Below, one piece after another: positions 17,199 to 25,304 of a stretch of DNA of 64,000 bases. The stretch covers positions 1-64,000 of the forward strand of contig NZ_ATUR01000008.1 of the NCBI RefSeq assembly GCF_000420305.1. The letters are read 5' to 3'. The notes beneath the pieces are model-generated. The model was not told where the DNA came from. It was given only the letters and a program-made list of their open reading frames with translations, and did no database searches. The translations under genes and the position numbers were made by a program. The DNA comes from Novosphingopyxis baekryungensis DSM 16222 (GTDB taxonomy: Bacteria; Pseudomonadota; Alphaproteobacteria; Sphingomonadales; Sphingomonadaceae). How positions within the stretch are numbered: position 1 is the first letter of the stretch; each line of letters starts with the position of its first letter.

Positions 17199-17631
17199 TC
17201 GCACAGCCACCGGATCGTCGGCGTCCGGTAGCACCTTTTCGGTCATCGCGGCCGATGTAACCATCTCCGGCGATATCACCGCCGAAGTCGATCTGCATAT
17301 CGACGGGACGGTCATTGGCGATGTCCGCTGCGCCAATCTGGTGCAAGGCGCCGGCAGCACCATCACTGGCGGTGTCATTGTGCAGTCCGCGCGTCTTGGC
17401 GGGAAGGTCGACGGGTCGATCGAAGCGGTCGACCTGGTGATCGAGGCGAGCGCGCAGGTCACCGGCGACGTGGCCTATAACAATCTCACAGTCGAAGCTG
17501 GCGGACGGGTGGAAGGGGCCTTGCACCGCCTCGATGCCAATGGGGAGCCATCTTCGGAATCGGACGGCGAAGCGTCTGCAAAGGTCGAATCCATCCAGAA
17601 GGCCCGCGACATCGGTGCCCTACGCGCCTGA
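17146..17631 (+). CDS. Bactofilin family cytoskeletal protein
   Basis: Protein of 161 residues with a central right-handed beta-helix built from short repeats (VTISGDITAEVDLHIDG, TVIGDVRCANLVQG, GKVDGSIEAVDLVIE and so on, about 35-125) and flexible ends. It assembles without nucleotide into filaments or sheets under the inner membrane. GGAGG at 17132-17136 gives a good ribosome site inside the upstream M23 gene. The N-terminal MFSKF is short and hydrophobic, as in membrane-binding bactofilins. The 53-base overlap indicates tight co-expression with the endopeptidase. Confidence 0.92.
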   Translation: MFSKFKPTPEAEPTAMRNRTATGSSASGSTFSVIAADVTISGDITAEVDLHIDGTVIGDVRCANLVQGAGSTITGGVIVQSARLGGKVDGSIEAVDLVIEASAQVTGDVAYNNLTVEAGGRVEGALHRLDANGEPSSESDGEASAKVESIQKARDIGALRA

Positions 17632-17632
17632 C

Positions 17633-17644
17633 CGCGATATCGCG
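17633..17644. repeat. 12-bp perfect palindrome in the convergent gap bactofilin/yifB
   Basis: CGCGATATCGCG follows the bactofilin stop immediately, in the 24-bp gap to the yifB stop. It is too short and lacks T tracts, so a terminator role is uncertain. Confidence 0.3.
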
Positions 17645-17655
17645 TCGATATGGCC

Positions 17656-19242
17656 TCAGGCCCGGGGCGGCTGCCGCCTGTAACTGAGCGCTTCGGCCAC
17701 GTGGATGCGCCCTACGCCCTCTGCCTGCGCCAGATCCGCAATCGTGCGCGCCACACGCAACACCCGCGTATATCCCCGCGCCGATAAACGCATGGCTTCC
17801 GCCGCCTGCGCCAGCAAGGCGCGCCCCGGCTCATCCGGCGTGGCGTAGGCTTCCAGCGCCTCGCCATCGATTTCCGTATTGGTTCGCGCGGCAATATCGG
17901 CATAGCGTGCGGTCTGGAGCCGCCTTGCGCCAGCCACGCGCGCGCGCACCTCGGCGGATCCTTCTGCGGCTGGCGGCAGCACCAGATCCGCGGCGGTCAC
18001 CGCTTCCACCTCTACATGCAGATCGATGCGGTCCAGCAGCGGGCCGCTCACCTTGGACTGATAATCGGCGGCGCAGCGGGGCGCGCGGCTGCACGCCAAA
18101 GCAGCGTCGCCCAGATGGCCGCAGCGGCACGGGTTCATCGCCGCGATCAGCTGCACTCTGGCCGGGAACGTCACATGGCTGTTGGCCCGTGCCACCGAAA
18201 CCTCGCCCGTTTCCAACGGTTGCCGCAAACTGTCGAGTACCGGGCGCTGGAACTCGGGCAGCTCATCCAGAAACAGAACGCCGAGATGCGCCAGACTGAC
18301 CTCGCCCGGTTTCACCTTCAGGCCGCCGCCGACCAGCGCCGCCATCGACGCGCTGTGATGCGGATCGCGATAGGGCCGCTGCCGGGTGATCCGCCCATCG
18401 ATCAGCGTGCCCGCAACCGATGCGACCATCGAAACTTCCAGCGCTTCTGACGGTGTCAGATCGGGCAGAATACCCGGCAGGCAGCTGGCGAGCAGCGACT
18501 TGCCCGCGCCGGGCGGCCCGATCATCAGCAGATTATGCCCGCCTGCCGCAGCGATTTCCAGGGCCCGCTTGGCCGTTTCCTGCCCCTTCACCTGCTTCAG
18601 GTCCGGCCCCGCCCGCCGCTCGCTTGCTTCGCCCGGCACCGGCGGCGTCAACACCGAGGTGCCGTTTAGATGATTGAGCAGCGCCAAGAGGTCGGGCGCC
18701 GCCAATAGGTTCAGGTCGCCAGCCCAAGCCGCCTCGGCGCCCTGCGAAGCCGGACAGATCAGCCCGCGATCGGTCTCAGACGCGTGCAGGGCGGCGAGTA
18801 AAACGCCGGGTGAAGGCGCGACACGCCCGTCCAGCCCAAGCTCGCCGACCACCACATATTCGCTCAATGTCTCGGCATCGGCCACGCCCATCGCGCCGAG
18901 CAGCGCGAGCGCGATTGGCAGATCATAATGCGAGCCTTCCTTGGGCAGGTCGGCAGGTGAGAGGTTCACGGTGATCCGCTTTGGCGGCAGCGACAGGCCG
19001 ATGGCGGTCAGCGCGCTATGCACCCGCTCCCGGCTCTCGGCCACTGCCTTATCCGGCAGACCGACGATGGTAAAACGCGGCAGGCCGGGTGCGATCTGGC
19101 ATTGCACCTCGACTGAGCGCGCCTCCAGCCCGAGATAGGCCGTCGTAGCCACCGTTGCGACGATATGCGCCTCCCCCCAGAAGCGGGCGCCCGGAATGGA
19201 CACCTTGGCCGCGATACTGTCGCGTGCGGGAAAGGATGACAA
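17656..19242 (-). CDS. yifB: YifB family Mg chelatase-like AAA ATPase
   Basis: Protein related to ComM, which promotes branch migration during natural transformation. The N-terminal Lon-like domain (about 30-190) starts at TTAYLGLEARSVEVQCQI. The ATPase core has Walker A GPPGAGKS near residue 240, Walker B VLFLDELPEF and the family block NPCRCGHLGD. The C-terminal Mg_chelatase_C ends YRRQPP. As given it has 528 residues. Homologues start close to ATVATTAYLG, so an in-frame GTG at 19152 may be the real start, giving about 498 residues. It is convergent with the bactofilin gene. Confidence 0.92.
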   Translation of the reverse strand: MSSFPARDSIAAKVSIPGARFWGEAHIVATVATTAYLGLEARSVEVQCQIAPGLPRFTIVGLPDKAVAESRERVHSALTAIGLSLPPKRITVNLSPADLPKEGSHYDLPIALALLGAMGVADAETLSEYVVVGELGLDGRVAPSPGVLLAALHASETDRGLICPASQGAEAAWAGDLNLLAAPDLLALLNHLNGTSVLTPPVPGEASERRAGPDLKQVKGQETAKRALEIAAAGGHNLLMIGPPGAGKSLLASCLPGILPDLTPSEALEVSMVASVAGTLIDGRITRQRPYRDPHHSASMAALVGGGLKVKPGEVSLAHLGVLFLDELPEFQRPVLDSLRQPLETGEVSVARANSHVTFPARVQLIAAMNPCRCGHLGDAALACSRAPRCAADYQSKVSGPLLDRIDLHVEVEAVTAADLVLPPAAEGSAEVRARVAGARRLQTARYADIAARTNTEIDGEALEAYATPDEPGRALLAQAAEAMRLSARGYTRVLRVARTIADLAQAEGVGRIHVAEALSYRRQPPRA

Positions 19243-19291
19243 GCCCGTTCAGGGCGGATGAAGCGGTACTCATAGTCGCGAAACACAGGAT

Positions 19292-19332
19292 AAAAACGGT
19301 AATGGGCCGAACTTGCGCTGCAAATCCGGCCC
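19292..19332 (-). terminator. Candidate terminator downstream of the PEP-CTERM gene
   Basis: Read on the minus strand, GGGCCG and CGGCCC form a stem with a 17-base loop (19304-19332), followed after a short spacer by a run of five T (complement of 19292-19296). It lies 36 bp after the stop of the minus-strand PEP-CTERM gene. The long loop and spacer make it only a fair candidate. Confidence 0.4.
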
Positions 19333-19367
19333 GTCACCCATGTCGCTTTATCAAGCGCGCTGTGTTT

Positions 19368-19931
19368 TCAGGCGTTGGCCATCGCTCCGAGTGCGGTGCC
19401 AGTGCCCTTGCGCGAACGCAATTTTCTCATGGAGAAACCGATACCTGCGAATCCCAGGAGGAGCATAGCCCAGGTCGATGGCTCCGGAACGGCACTATTG
19501 ACCTGTGAGATAGTCAAACTGCCACCGCCTGTGCCCGCCCCGGTATTGACCTGGCCCAGCCGGAACGTGCCCAGATTAAACATCGGATCAGTGAGCGAAC
19601 CATTGAACAAATTCGGGCCACTGAAATTTCCGAAGCCGAAGCCGGGAGCGCTCAGGCTGATGGGCGCCAGAATTCCGGTGCCGAAAGAGATTGAGGTTGC
19701 CGTGGTGCTTGACGACTGCACACCGTTGAACATGCCCGAGACGTTGTTGAAAGTGATCTGATTGCTGCCGAATACGGAGCGGGCACCATCCGGTGTACGG
19801 GTCGAATCCAGCGTAAAGCTGAAACTGCGTGCACCGCCTGCGAAATTGAACAGGAGCGTGGCGGCATGGGATGGAGCGGCCATGGCAAAAGCGCTTATTG
19901 CAGCCGGAACCAGAAGAATTTTAGCAAACAT
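19368..19931 (-). CDS. PEPxxWA-CTERM sorting domain-containing secreted protein
   Basis: Protein of 187 residues with an N-terminal signal peptide (LLVPAAISAFAMAAPSHA). The mature part is rich in Gly, Ser, Phe and Asn and probably all-beta. The C-terminus has VPEPSTWAMLLLGFAGIGF and then RKLRSRK: the PEPxxWA motif, a membrane-spanning helix and an Arg-rich tail. This is the sphingomonad variant of the PEP-CTERM signal recognised by an exosortase, which links such proteins to exopolysaccharide production. No exosortase gene is in the window. The start is preceded by an AT-rich leader (19932-20040). Confidence 0.9.
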   Translation of the reverse strand: MFAKILLVPAAISAFAMAAPSHAATLLFNFAGGARSFSFTLDSTRTPDGARSVFGSNQITFNNVSGMFNGVQSSSTTATSISFGTGILAPISLSAPGFGFGNFSGPNLFNGSLTDPMFNLGTFRLGQVNTGAGTGGGSLTISQVNSAVPEPSTWAMLLLGFAGIGFSMRKLRSRKGTGTALGAMANA

Positions 19932-20039
19932 AGTGTCACCTCATAAAAAGAATGAGGCTCAGGGAATTACGACAGCAAGTTCAGCCTCCAAGCCGCTACG
20001 GAGGAGCATTGGAAAAAGCTTCGCTGCATTAGCAATATA

Positions 20040-21251
20040 TTAACCGTTTTCGGTTCCGCGCTCCACCACCTCACCGCACAGATTGCGCTGGAACAGCTGT
20101 TCGACCTGGCCGCGCGACCAGTCTTCATGCGGTGCGGCGGCAAGCAGGATGGTGAGCTTAGCCAGCGCCGCCACTGGCGTCATATCCGCTGCCGAGATGG
20201 CGCCGATATCGGGCAACCATGCCCCCGCCGCATAGCTGCTGCTCGCGAGCCGGCCGGCGATCACCTGCGTGCTGTCGACGATGGTTACGCCGTCTTCGCG
20301 GGCCTGTTTGAGCGACCGGTAGATCGCCCCGCGCTCCGGATCGTCCGGATGGCCGCTGGGGAAATTGCCATCGCCATAGCTTTGCAGCACCATCCCCTTG
20401 ATCCCGGTGCCGACGCAGGCATCGATCAGCGCCGCGAGCCGCGCCGAGCCGCCGCCGGCATCATAAGCTGCCGGGAAAGCGCTGAACTGCATCACGGGCC
20501 AGTCGTCGATGGCATCGCTGATGGCCGCAAGCCGGGTGCGCATCGCGGCGCGGACATCGGGATTGGCGAGGCTGCTTGCCGCCCCCTGTGGGCCGGGCAG
20601 CATCAGGCTGCGCTCCAGCTCCAGCGTGATGCCATACTGCCCCAACGGCGCGAAATTGGGCGTGTCGAAGGCGCAGAAATCGCTGGCATTAACCTTGAGC
20701 ACGCGGTTGCCGCGGAACAAGCGACTGTCGAAATAGACGCACACTTCGGGGACATTCTGCCGAGCACAGGCGACCGCGCCGCATACATTCTGAAAGGCGT
20801 CCGTGTTGAAACGCAGCGTGTCCGGATCGCCACGCTGGTACATGGGGACCTGGCTGCCGGTGACGATGACCGGCTTGGACAACAAGGCCGTTGGCGTGCC
20901 GGCAGCATCGAACGCGTTGAGCAGAAACGGCAGTGCGGACGCGGTGTAATCCATCGTATCGGTGCCGTGCAGCAGCACGAAGCCGTCATAGCGATCATAG
21001 AGCGACAGGATGTGATCGGCGATCAGGCACCAGTCGCGCGGCTGCAGATTGGTGCTGTCCAGCGTGCCGGTGCGCGATTCGGGAAAGGCGAGCCCCGTGT
21101 CCCAATCCAGCGCCAGATCCGGGAACATGGCCCGCAGCACCGGATCGATCAGACGGCGCGCATTGGCGGCAAATGCCTCTGCCCCCATGGGGGCGAGCGG
21201 CGCACCCACGCTGGCGATGGTCCCGCCGGTATTGATGATGCATATCCTCAT
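20040..21251 (-). CDS. Asparaginase family protein
   Basis: The start at 21251 (MRICIINTGGTIAS) gives 403 residues. An upstream in-frame ATG at 21455 would overlap the promoter region of the histidine kinase gene. The first catalytic Thr is in NTGGTIAS (residues 7-14), and the second motif is VLLHGTDTMDYTAS (about 92-105) with its Thr-Asp pair. This is the bacterial type I/II asparaginase fold, though about 60 residues longer than AnsA/AnsB. It lacks a signal peptide, so it is probably cytoplasmic and hydrolyses asparagine to aspartate. Specificity cannot be judged by eye. Confidence 0.9.
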   Translation of the reverse strand: MRICIINTGGTIASVGAPLAPMGAEAFAANARRLIDPVLRAMFPDLALDWDTGLAFPESRTGTLDSTNLQPRDWCLIADHILSLYDRYDGFVLLHGTDTMDYTASALPFLLNAFDAAGTPTALLSKPVIVTGSQVPMYQRGDPDTLRFNTDAFQNVCGAVACARQNVPEVCVYFDSRLFRGNRVLKVNASDFCAFDTPNFAPLGQYGITLELERSLMLPGPQGAASSLANPDVRAAMRTRLAAISDAIDDWPVMQFSAFPAAYDAGGGSARLAALIDACVGTGIKGMVLQSYGDGNFPSGHPDDPERGAIYRSLKQAREDGVTIVDSTQVIAGRLASSSYAAGAWLPDIGAISAADMTPVAALAKLTILLAAAPHEDWSRGQVEQLFQRNLCGEVVERGTENG

Positions 21252-21432
21252 GCCCCTGGCCCTACCGGCCTGCGGCAGGCGGGCGCAACAAGCTTGCGCA
21301 AAGTTGCCAAAGTGAGCGCGAGAGCATTGCCGGACTTTGTTCGATAATTTCCTACATCCGTCATCGGCCTCCTGCATCGGTCCGCCCCGGATCGGCCATC
21401 CGAATGCTGCCGCGCCTTGTCTTGCCTCAGGC

Positions 21433-22659
21433 ATGCTCGAACCGAGTGACATCATAAGCGCGCCCCTCTATGATGCCGCAATGGCGGCCAAGTTTTCCCA
21501 TGATATCGGCTTGGTTGGTGCCATCGATGCCGTGCCGTCCATATTGGAAGTGGTGTGCCAGGCGACAGGCATGGGCTTTGCCGCCGTCGCCCGCGTAACC
21601 GAAGATCGCTGGATCGCCTGCAGCGTGCGGGATGAGATCGCGTTCGGGCTGGAGCCCGGCGGCGAACTCAAGATCGAGACCACGATCTGCAATGAGATCC
21701 GCGCCCATCGTACGCCCGTCATCATCGAGGATGTCGACAAGGATCCGGTCTACAGCAAGCACCACACGCCGCAGGTTTACGGCCTGAAAAGCTATATCGC
21801 CTTTCCGATCATATTGTCCGACGGCACATTCTTCGGAACGTTGTGCGCCATTTCGCCCAAGCCGGCGCCCATCAATCAGCCCAAGATCCTTGGCATGTTC
21901 AAACTGTTTGCCGACATGATCGGCCATCATATCCAGGCCGGTCGATCCGTGGAAATGACCAAGACAGCGCTGCTGGACGAACAGCAGACATCCGCCTTGC
22001 GCGAACAGTTCATTGCCGTGCTGGGGCATGATCTGCGCAATCCGCTGGCCGGCATCATGGGCGGCATGCGCTTGCTGCGGACCGAAGAATTGAGCGAGCA
22101 GGGCGAAACCGTCGCCACCATGATCGATGCGACCGTGGCGCGCATGTCCGGGCTGATCGACAATGTCATGGACTTTGCCCGCGGGCGGCTTGGCGGCGGA
22201 TTGAGCCTGGCCATGTCGCGCGCCAATGTCGCCATAACCTTGAAGCAGGTGATCGGGGAGCTGCAGTCCAGCCATCCGGACGCCACGATCCACATGGATA
22301 TCCAGACCGATCTGGAGCTGAACGGCGATCATAGCCGCCTGGGCCAGCTATTTTCCAATCTACTGGGCAATGCGCTGCAACATGGCGATGCCGACATGCC
22401 GGTGCATGCCGCCCTGCGGGTGGAAGACGGGGAACTGATCTTCCAGGTGACCAATGTGGGAGACCCCATTCCGGACGATGCCATGGAGATGCTGTTCGCC
22501 CCTTTCTCGCGCGGCGAGGTCCGGTCCAGCCTGCAGGGCCTCGGCCTTGGCCTCTACATCGCCTCGCAGATCGCAGAAGCCCATCAGGGCAAGCTCTCCG
22601 CCGAGTCGGTCGGCCGCGAAACCACCTTCACCTTTCGCATGCCCGCCGGGCTCAGCTAG
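21433..22659 (+). CDS. GAF domain sensor histidine kinase
   Basis: 408 residues from the ATG at 21433; an in-frame ATG at 21337 is less likely. A GAF domain occupies about 25-170 (FGLEPGGELKIETTICNEI and SYIAFPIILSDGTFFGTLC are typical). It is followed by a HisKA domain with the phospho-acceptor H199 in AVLGHDLRNPLAG and a HATPase_c domain with N box FSNLLGNALQHG and G box LGLGLYIASQIAEAH. It has no membrane segment, so it is probably a cytoplasmic sensor. No response regulator lies next to it. The GAF ligand is unknown. Confidence 0.9.
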   Translation: MLEPSDIISAPLYDAAMAAKFSHDIGLVGAIDAVPSILEVVCQATGMGFAAVARVTEDRWIACSVRDEIAFGLEPGGELKIETTICNEIRAHRTPVIIEDVDKDPVYSKHHTPQVYGLKSYIAFPIILSDGTFFGTLCAISPKPAPINQPKILGMFKLFADMIGHHIQAGRSVEMTKTALLDEQQTSALREQFIAVLGHDLRNPLAGIMGGMRLLRTEELSEQGETVATMIDATVARMSGLIDNVMDFARGRLGGGLSLAMSRANVAITLKQVIGELQSSHPDATIHMDIQTDLELNGDHSRLGQLFSNLLGNALQHGDADMPVHAALRVEDGELIFQVTNVGDPIPDDAMEMLFAPFSRGEVRSSLQGLGLGLYIASQIAEAHQGKLSAESVGRETTFTFRMPAGLS

Positions 22660-22978
22660 CGTTGGTCCGCGGCTGCGGAACCGCATGCCGATCCAGACTC
22701 CAAAGGTTCCTCCGGCAAATCGCCCCAGGCCCTGCCATGAATGTCCCGCGCTCGAGATGTGCAAGTAGGGCAGCGCGAGCATGATGCGTGAAGTGGAGAA
22801 GTTCTCGCAGCGGTGCTCCCCGGAGTTTCACTCCCGCTTCCCACGTCAAGTTCGCCTTAATTTGTCAGCTTTGCCATCGCCAAGATAGGGCAGGCAGCTT
22901 TGGCCGAGACTCAAAGAAAAGCGGACTGGCAGCAAGCGACCCATTGTGGACATCAACGACTGCGAGGTAAATGAGCGG
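22660..22978. other. Gap without recognisable gene
   Basis: About 320 bp between the histidine kinase and a small lipoprotein gene. Short open frames exist, but none looks coding. The composition becomes less G+C-rich here and stays so through the next gene. The word CGACCCATT occurs at 22937 and again at 23425 in the next gap, perhaps remnants of a dispersed repeat. Confidence 0.35.
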
Positions 22979-23311
22979 ATGCGCTCAGTCATTTTCCTAA
23001 CCTTGGCTCTGCTAGGTTGCTCATCCGGTGCTCGCTTCGATGAACAAGCTTGGAAGAACGCTGACCTAAATGGTCGCGAACGCGCTGAGCTGCTCGACGA
23101 CTTTACGTCTCGCTACCATTTGGAGGGTATGGCCGAAGCAGAAGTCCTAAAACACCTAGGGCCACCAACTCAGACGGACAAATGGGGTGGCGCGGATATG
23201 ATCTATGTTCTCGGCAATGATTGCAGTTACATGCCCATCGACAACGAATGGCTTGTGATCGACCTAAATGATCAAGGACGGGTGGAGTCATTCAAGCGCA
23301 CCCGCGATTGA
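22979..23311 (+). CDS. Small lipoprotein with a BamE/SmpA-like segment
   Basis: The ATG at 22979, 11 bases after GAGG at 22964-22967, gives 110 residues with a lipoprotein signal peptide (MRSVIFLTLALLGCSS, lipobox LLGC). The mature part has EGMAEAEVLKHLGPPTQTDK, resembling the G-M-x4-V-x3-LG-x-P pattern of the SmpA/OmlA (BamE) fold and related small lipoproteins. It is lower in G+C than its neighbours and stands alone between two gene-free stretches. The precise role is unknown. Confidence 0.6.
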   Translation: MRSVIFLTLALLGCSSGARFDEQAWKNADLNGRERAELLDDFTSRYHLEGMAEAEVLKHLGPPTQTDKWGGADMIYVLGNDCSYMPIDNEWLVIDLNDQGRVESFKRTRD

Positions 23312-23628
23312 ACCAAACGTCCGCTTCCCACCCCTATTACCGCCGTTCGCTACCGGGCTCAGACCTGCTGAGAGCGGAACGGCGGCTAGCGCTTCATGTT
23401 GAGCGAAAGCGGCCGTCCAGTTAACGACCCATTTGTTGCCGTTCATCCGCGCTCGGCAACCGACTGGAATCCGCCCTTTGTTCATTCGGCGCCACCCGCC
23501 TCAAGGAACTAGGTCTGGATAACAGCAATCGGGTAAGAAGTTTCGCGCATCTTGGCTTTGCCTTGGGCGTCAAAGCCGCTCTCTCGCTAAGGTTGGTTTT
23601 TGAAGAACCGTTAGATCCCGCTATCCTG
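23312..23628. other. Gap without recognisable gene
   Basis: About 317 bp between the lipoprotein and the convergent amidohydrolase gene. I see no coding sequence, tRNA or strong terminator. The short fragments GAAAGCGG and CGACCCATT recur around here and may be decayed repeats. Confidence 0.35.
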
Positions 23629-25119
23629 CTATAGCTCGGAACTGACCGAGCTCCCTGCAAAGCTCCACAAAAGCTTCGCCCAATTATGGACTGCGGCGGA
23701 CTGGGCCCGAACGAACGTCAACAGCCCATCCAAGCGGTTGCGATCATATAGGCGCCCATCTTGGACCACCGCCCGTATCTGTCGCGTGTTCGCGATGTTC
23801 TCGAGCGGGTTGGCGTCTAATAGAACGAGATCAGCCCGCTTGCCGACCGCCACTGATCCGGAGCTATCGGCCATTCCCGCATAGCGTGCTGCATCGATTG
23901 TGGCGGCACGTAGAACGTCGGCGGGAGTCAAACCGGCGCTCACCAGATGCGCCATCTCATCATGGTAGCGAAAGCCGCCAATGGCGGTATCGGTGCCGAC
24001 GAGGATGCCGACACCTGCCCTGTGGGCCGCTCCGGTCAAGCGGCGGCCGTGTTCGAAGTAGCGTCGCAGCGCGCGTTCACCGCGCCCGCCCGGGTAGTTG
24101 TTGCGCGTACCCGCGAGATCGTCGTTCCACGCCCAGCGAGACAGAGGGTCGAGATAGGCCAGCCTGGGATCGTCGGCGAGCGACGGGTCTCCTGCGCGGG
24201 CATCCTCTTCCCGCGTCACATGGGTCGGGACGTACCAAGCGCCCGCCTGGCGCATCCGTGCGAACGCGGCGTCACAATGTGGCGGGTCGTACTCGTCAAC
24301 AATCATCTCGGCCAACGCAGTCGGCATCATATCGTCCAGCGCGCCTCTGCGCCATTCCTCCGCTCGCGCGAAACAGTGATGCGGTAGTACGCGCGCATGT
24401 TCGAAGCTGACCTGTCCGGCGTTAATAGCGTCGTCAAGACCGACAGCTTTGGGCAAGTGGCCCACGAGCCGGATCTGCTGTGACCGGGCTTCGGCCGCCA
24501 CGGCGCGATAGGAGGCGGGGGACAGTCGGTTATAGACTTTGATCGCGTCGATGCCTCTTGCCTTGTAGGCTCGCACCCGCGCTCTCGCTTCCGCTGGCGA
24601 TAAGTCGGGGTTCTCGAAGTAGTAGCTCGCCGTCTCGACGATACGAGGAGCGGCAAGTCGTCCGGCTGCGACAGCAGCGTTCCACCGCCGTTTATCGGCC
24701 ACGCAGGCGATCAGGCTGTCCCGCTCTCCGGGGCAGTCCATCATGTCGCGCACGCTGGTAACGCCGTTTGCGATCCAGAGTGGGAAGTGCATCTGCGGCG
24801 ATGCCTGAAAGCTATGGACATGCATGTCCCAGAAGCCGGGCACCAAGAACGCACCTTGACCATCAAGGCGGGGAACGTCGCTCGGCACCGGCCCAGTTCC
24901 GATCGTCGTGATCCTGCCATTGCGGATTTCGACCGAGCGGGGTGGTCCGACAACGCCCGCGACCACATCGACAATCCGAACGCCGACGATCACCCGATCC
25001 CGATCCTGGTCGGGCAACGGTGCATCGCTGGACGGCCACAACACCAAGGCGAAGAATGCCAGAAGGACCGCTCCTCCCAACATAGCGAAGGCCACGCTGA
25101 TTGTCTTGACCGCCCTCAT
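23629..25119 (-). CDS. Membrane-anchored metal-dependent amidohydrolase
   Basis: Protein of 496 residues with an N-terminal anchor or signal (about 8-28, VAFAMLGGAVLLAFFALVLW). Amidohydrolase-superfamily ligands appear in order: WDMHVHSF (HxH), DAIKVYN with a Lys that may be carboxylated, VGHLPKAV, SFEHARV and GILVGTDTAIGG with the final Asp. The C-terminal segment VGKRADLVLLDANPLENI is the usual imidazolonepropionase/prolidase-like ending. The substrate may be a cyclic amide or dipeptide; this cannot be decided. The gene is isolated and flanked by gene-free stretches with atypical composition. Confidence 0.85.
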   Translation of the reverse strand: MRAVKTISVAFAMLGGAVLLAFFALVLWPSSDAPLPDQDRDRVIVGVRIVDVVAGVVGPPRSVEIRNGRITTIGTGPVPSDVPRLDGQGAFLVPGFWDMHVHSFQASPQMHFPLWIANGVTSVRDMMDCPGERDSLIACVADKRRWNAAVAAGRLAAPRIVETASYYFENPDLSPAEARARVRAYKARGIDAIKVYNRLSPASYRAVAAEARSQQIRLVGHLPKAVGLDDAINAGQVSFEHARVLPHHCFARAEEWRRGALDDMMPTALAEMIVDEYDPPHCDAAFARMRQAGAWYVPTHVTREEDARAGDPSLADDPRLAYLDPLSRWAWNDDLAGTRNNYPGGRGERALRRYFEHGRRLTGAAHRAGVGILVGTDTAIGGFRYHDEMAHLVSAGLTPADVLRAATIDAARYAGMADSSGSVAVGKRADLVLLDANPLENIANTRQIRAVVQDGRLYDRNRLDGLLTFVRAQSAAVHNWAKLLWSFAGSSVSSEL

Positions 25120-25304
25120 CGCCGCAGCTCCTAATCGCCGGTTCGTAGTAGACGGTCAGTCCTCGACGAAGACAAGCAACTTGGAGGGGCGGCTGACCGC
25201 CTTTCACCTCCGACAGCGGACTGTCGCCTAACCACCCCATTATCCGTCGTTCACCATTACTGGCATCACACTGAAGAGCGGACGCTCAGCGCGCTCCCCC
25301 ACTC

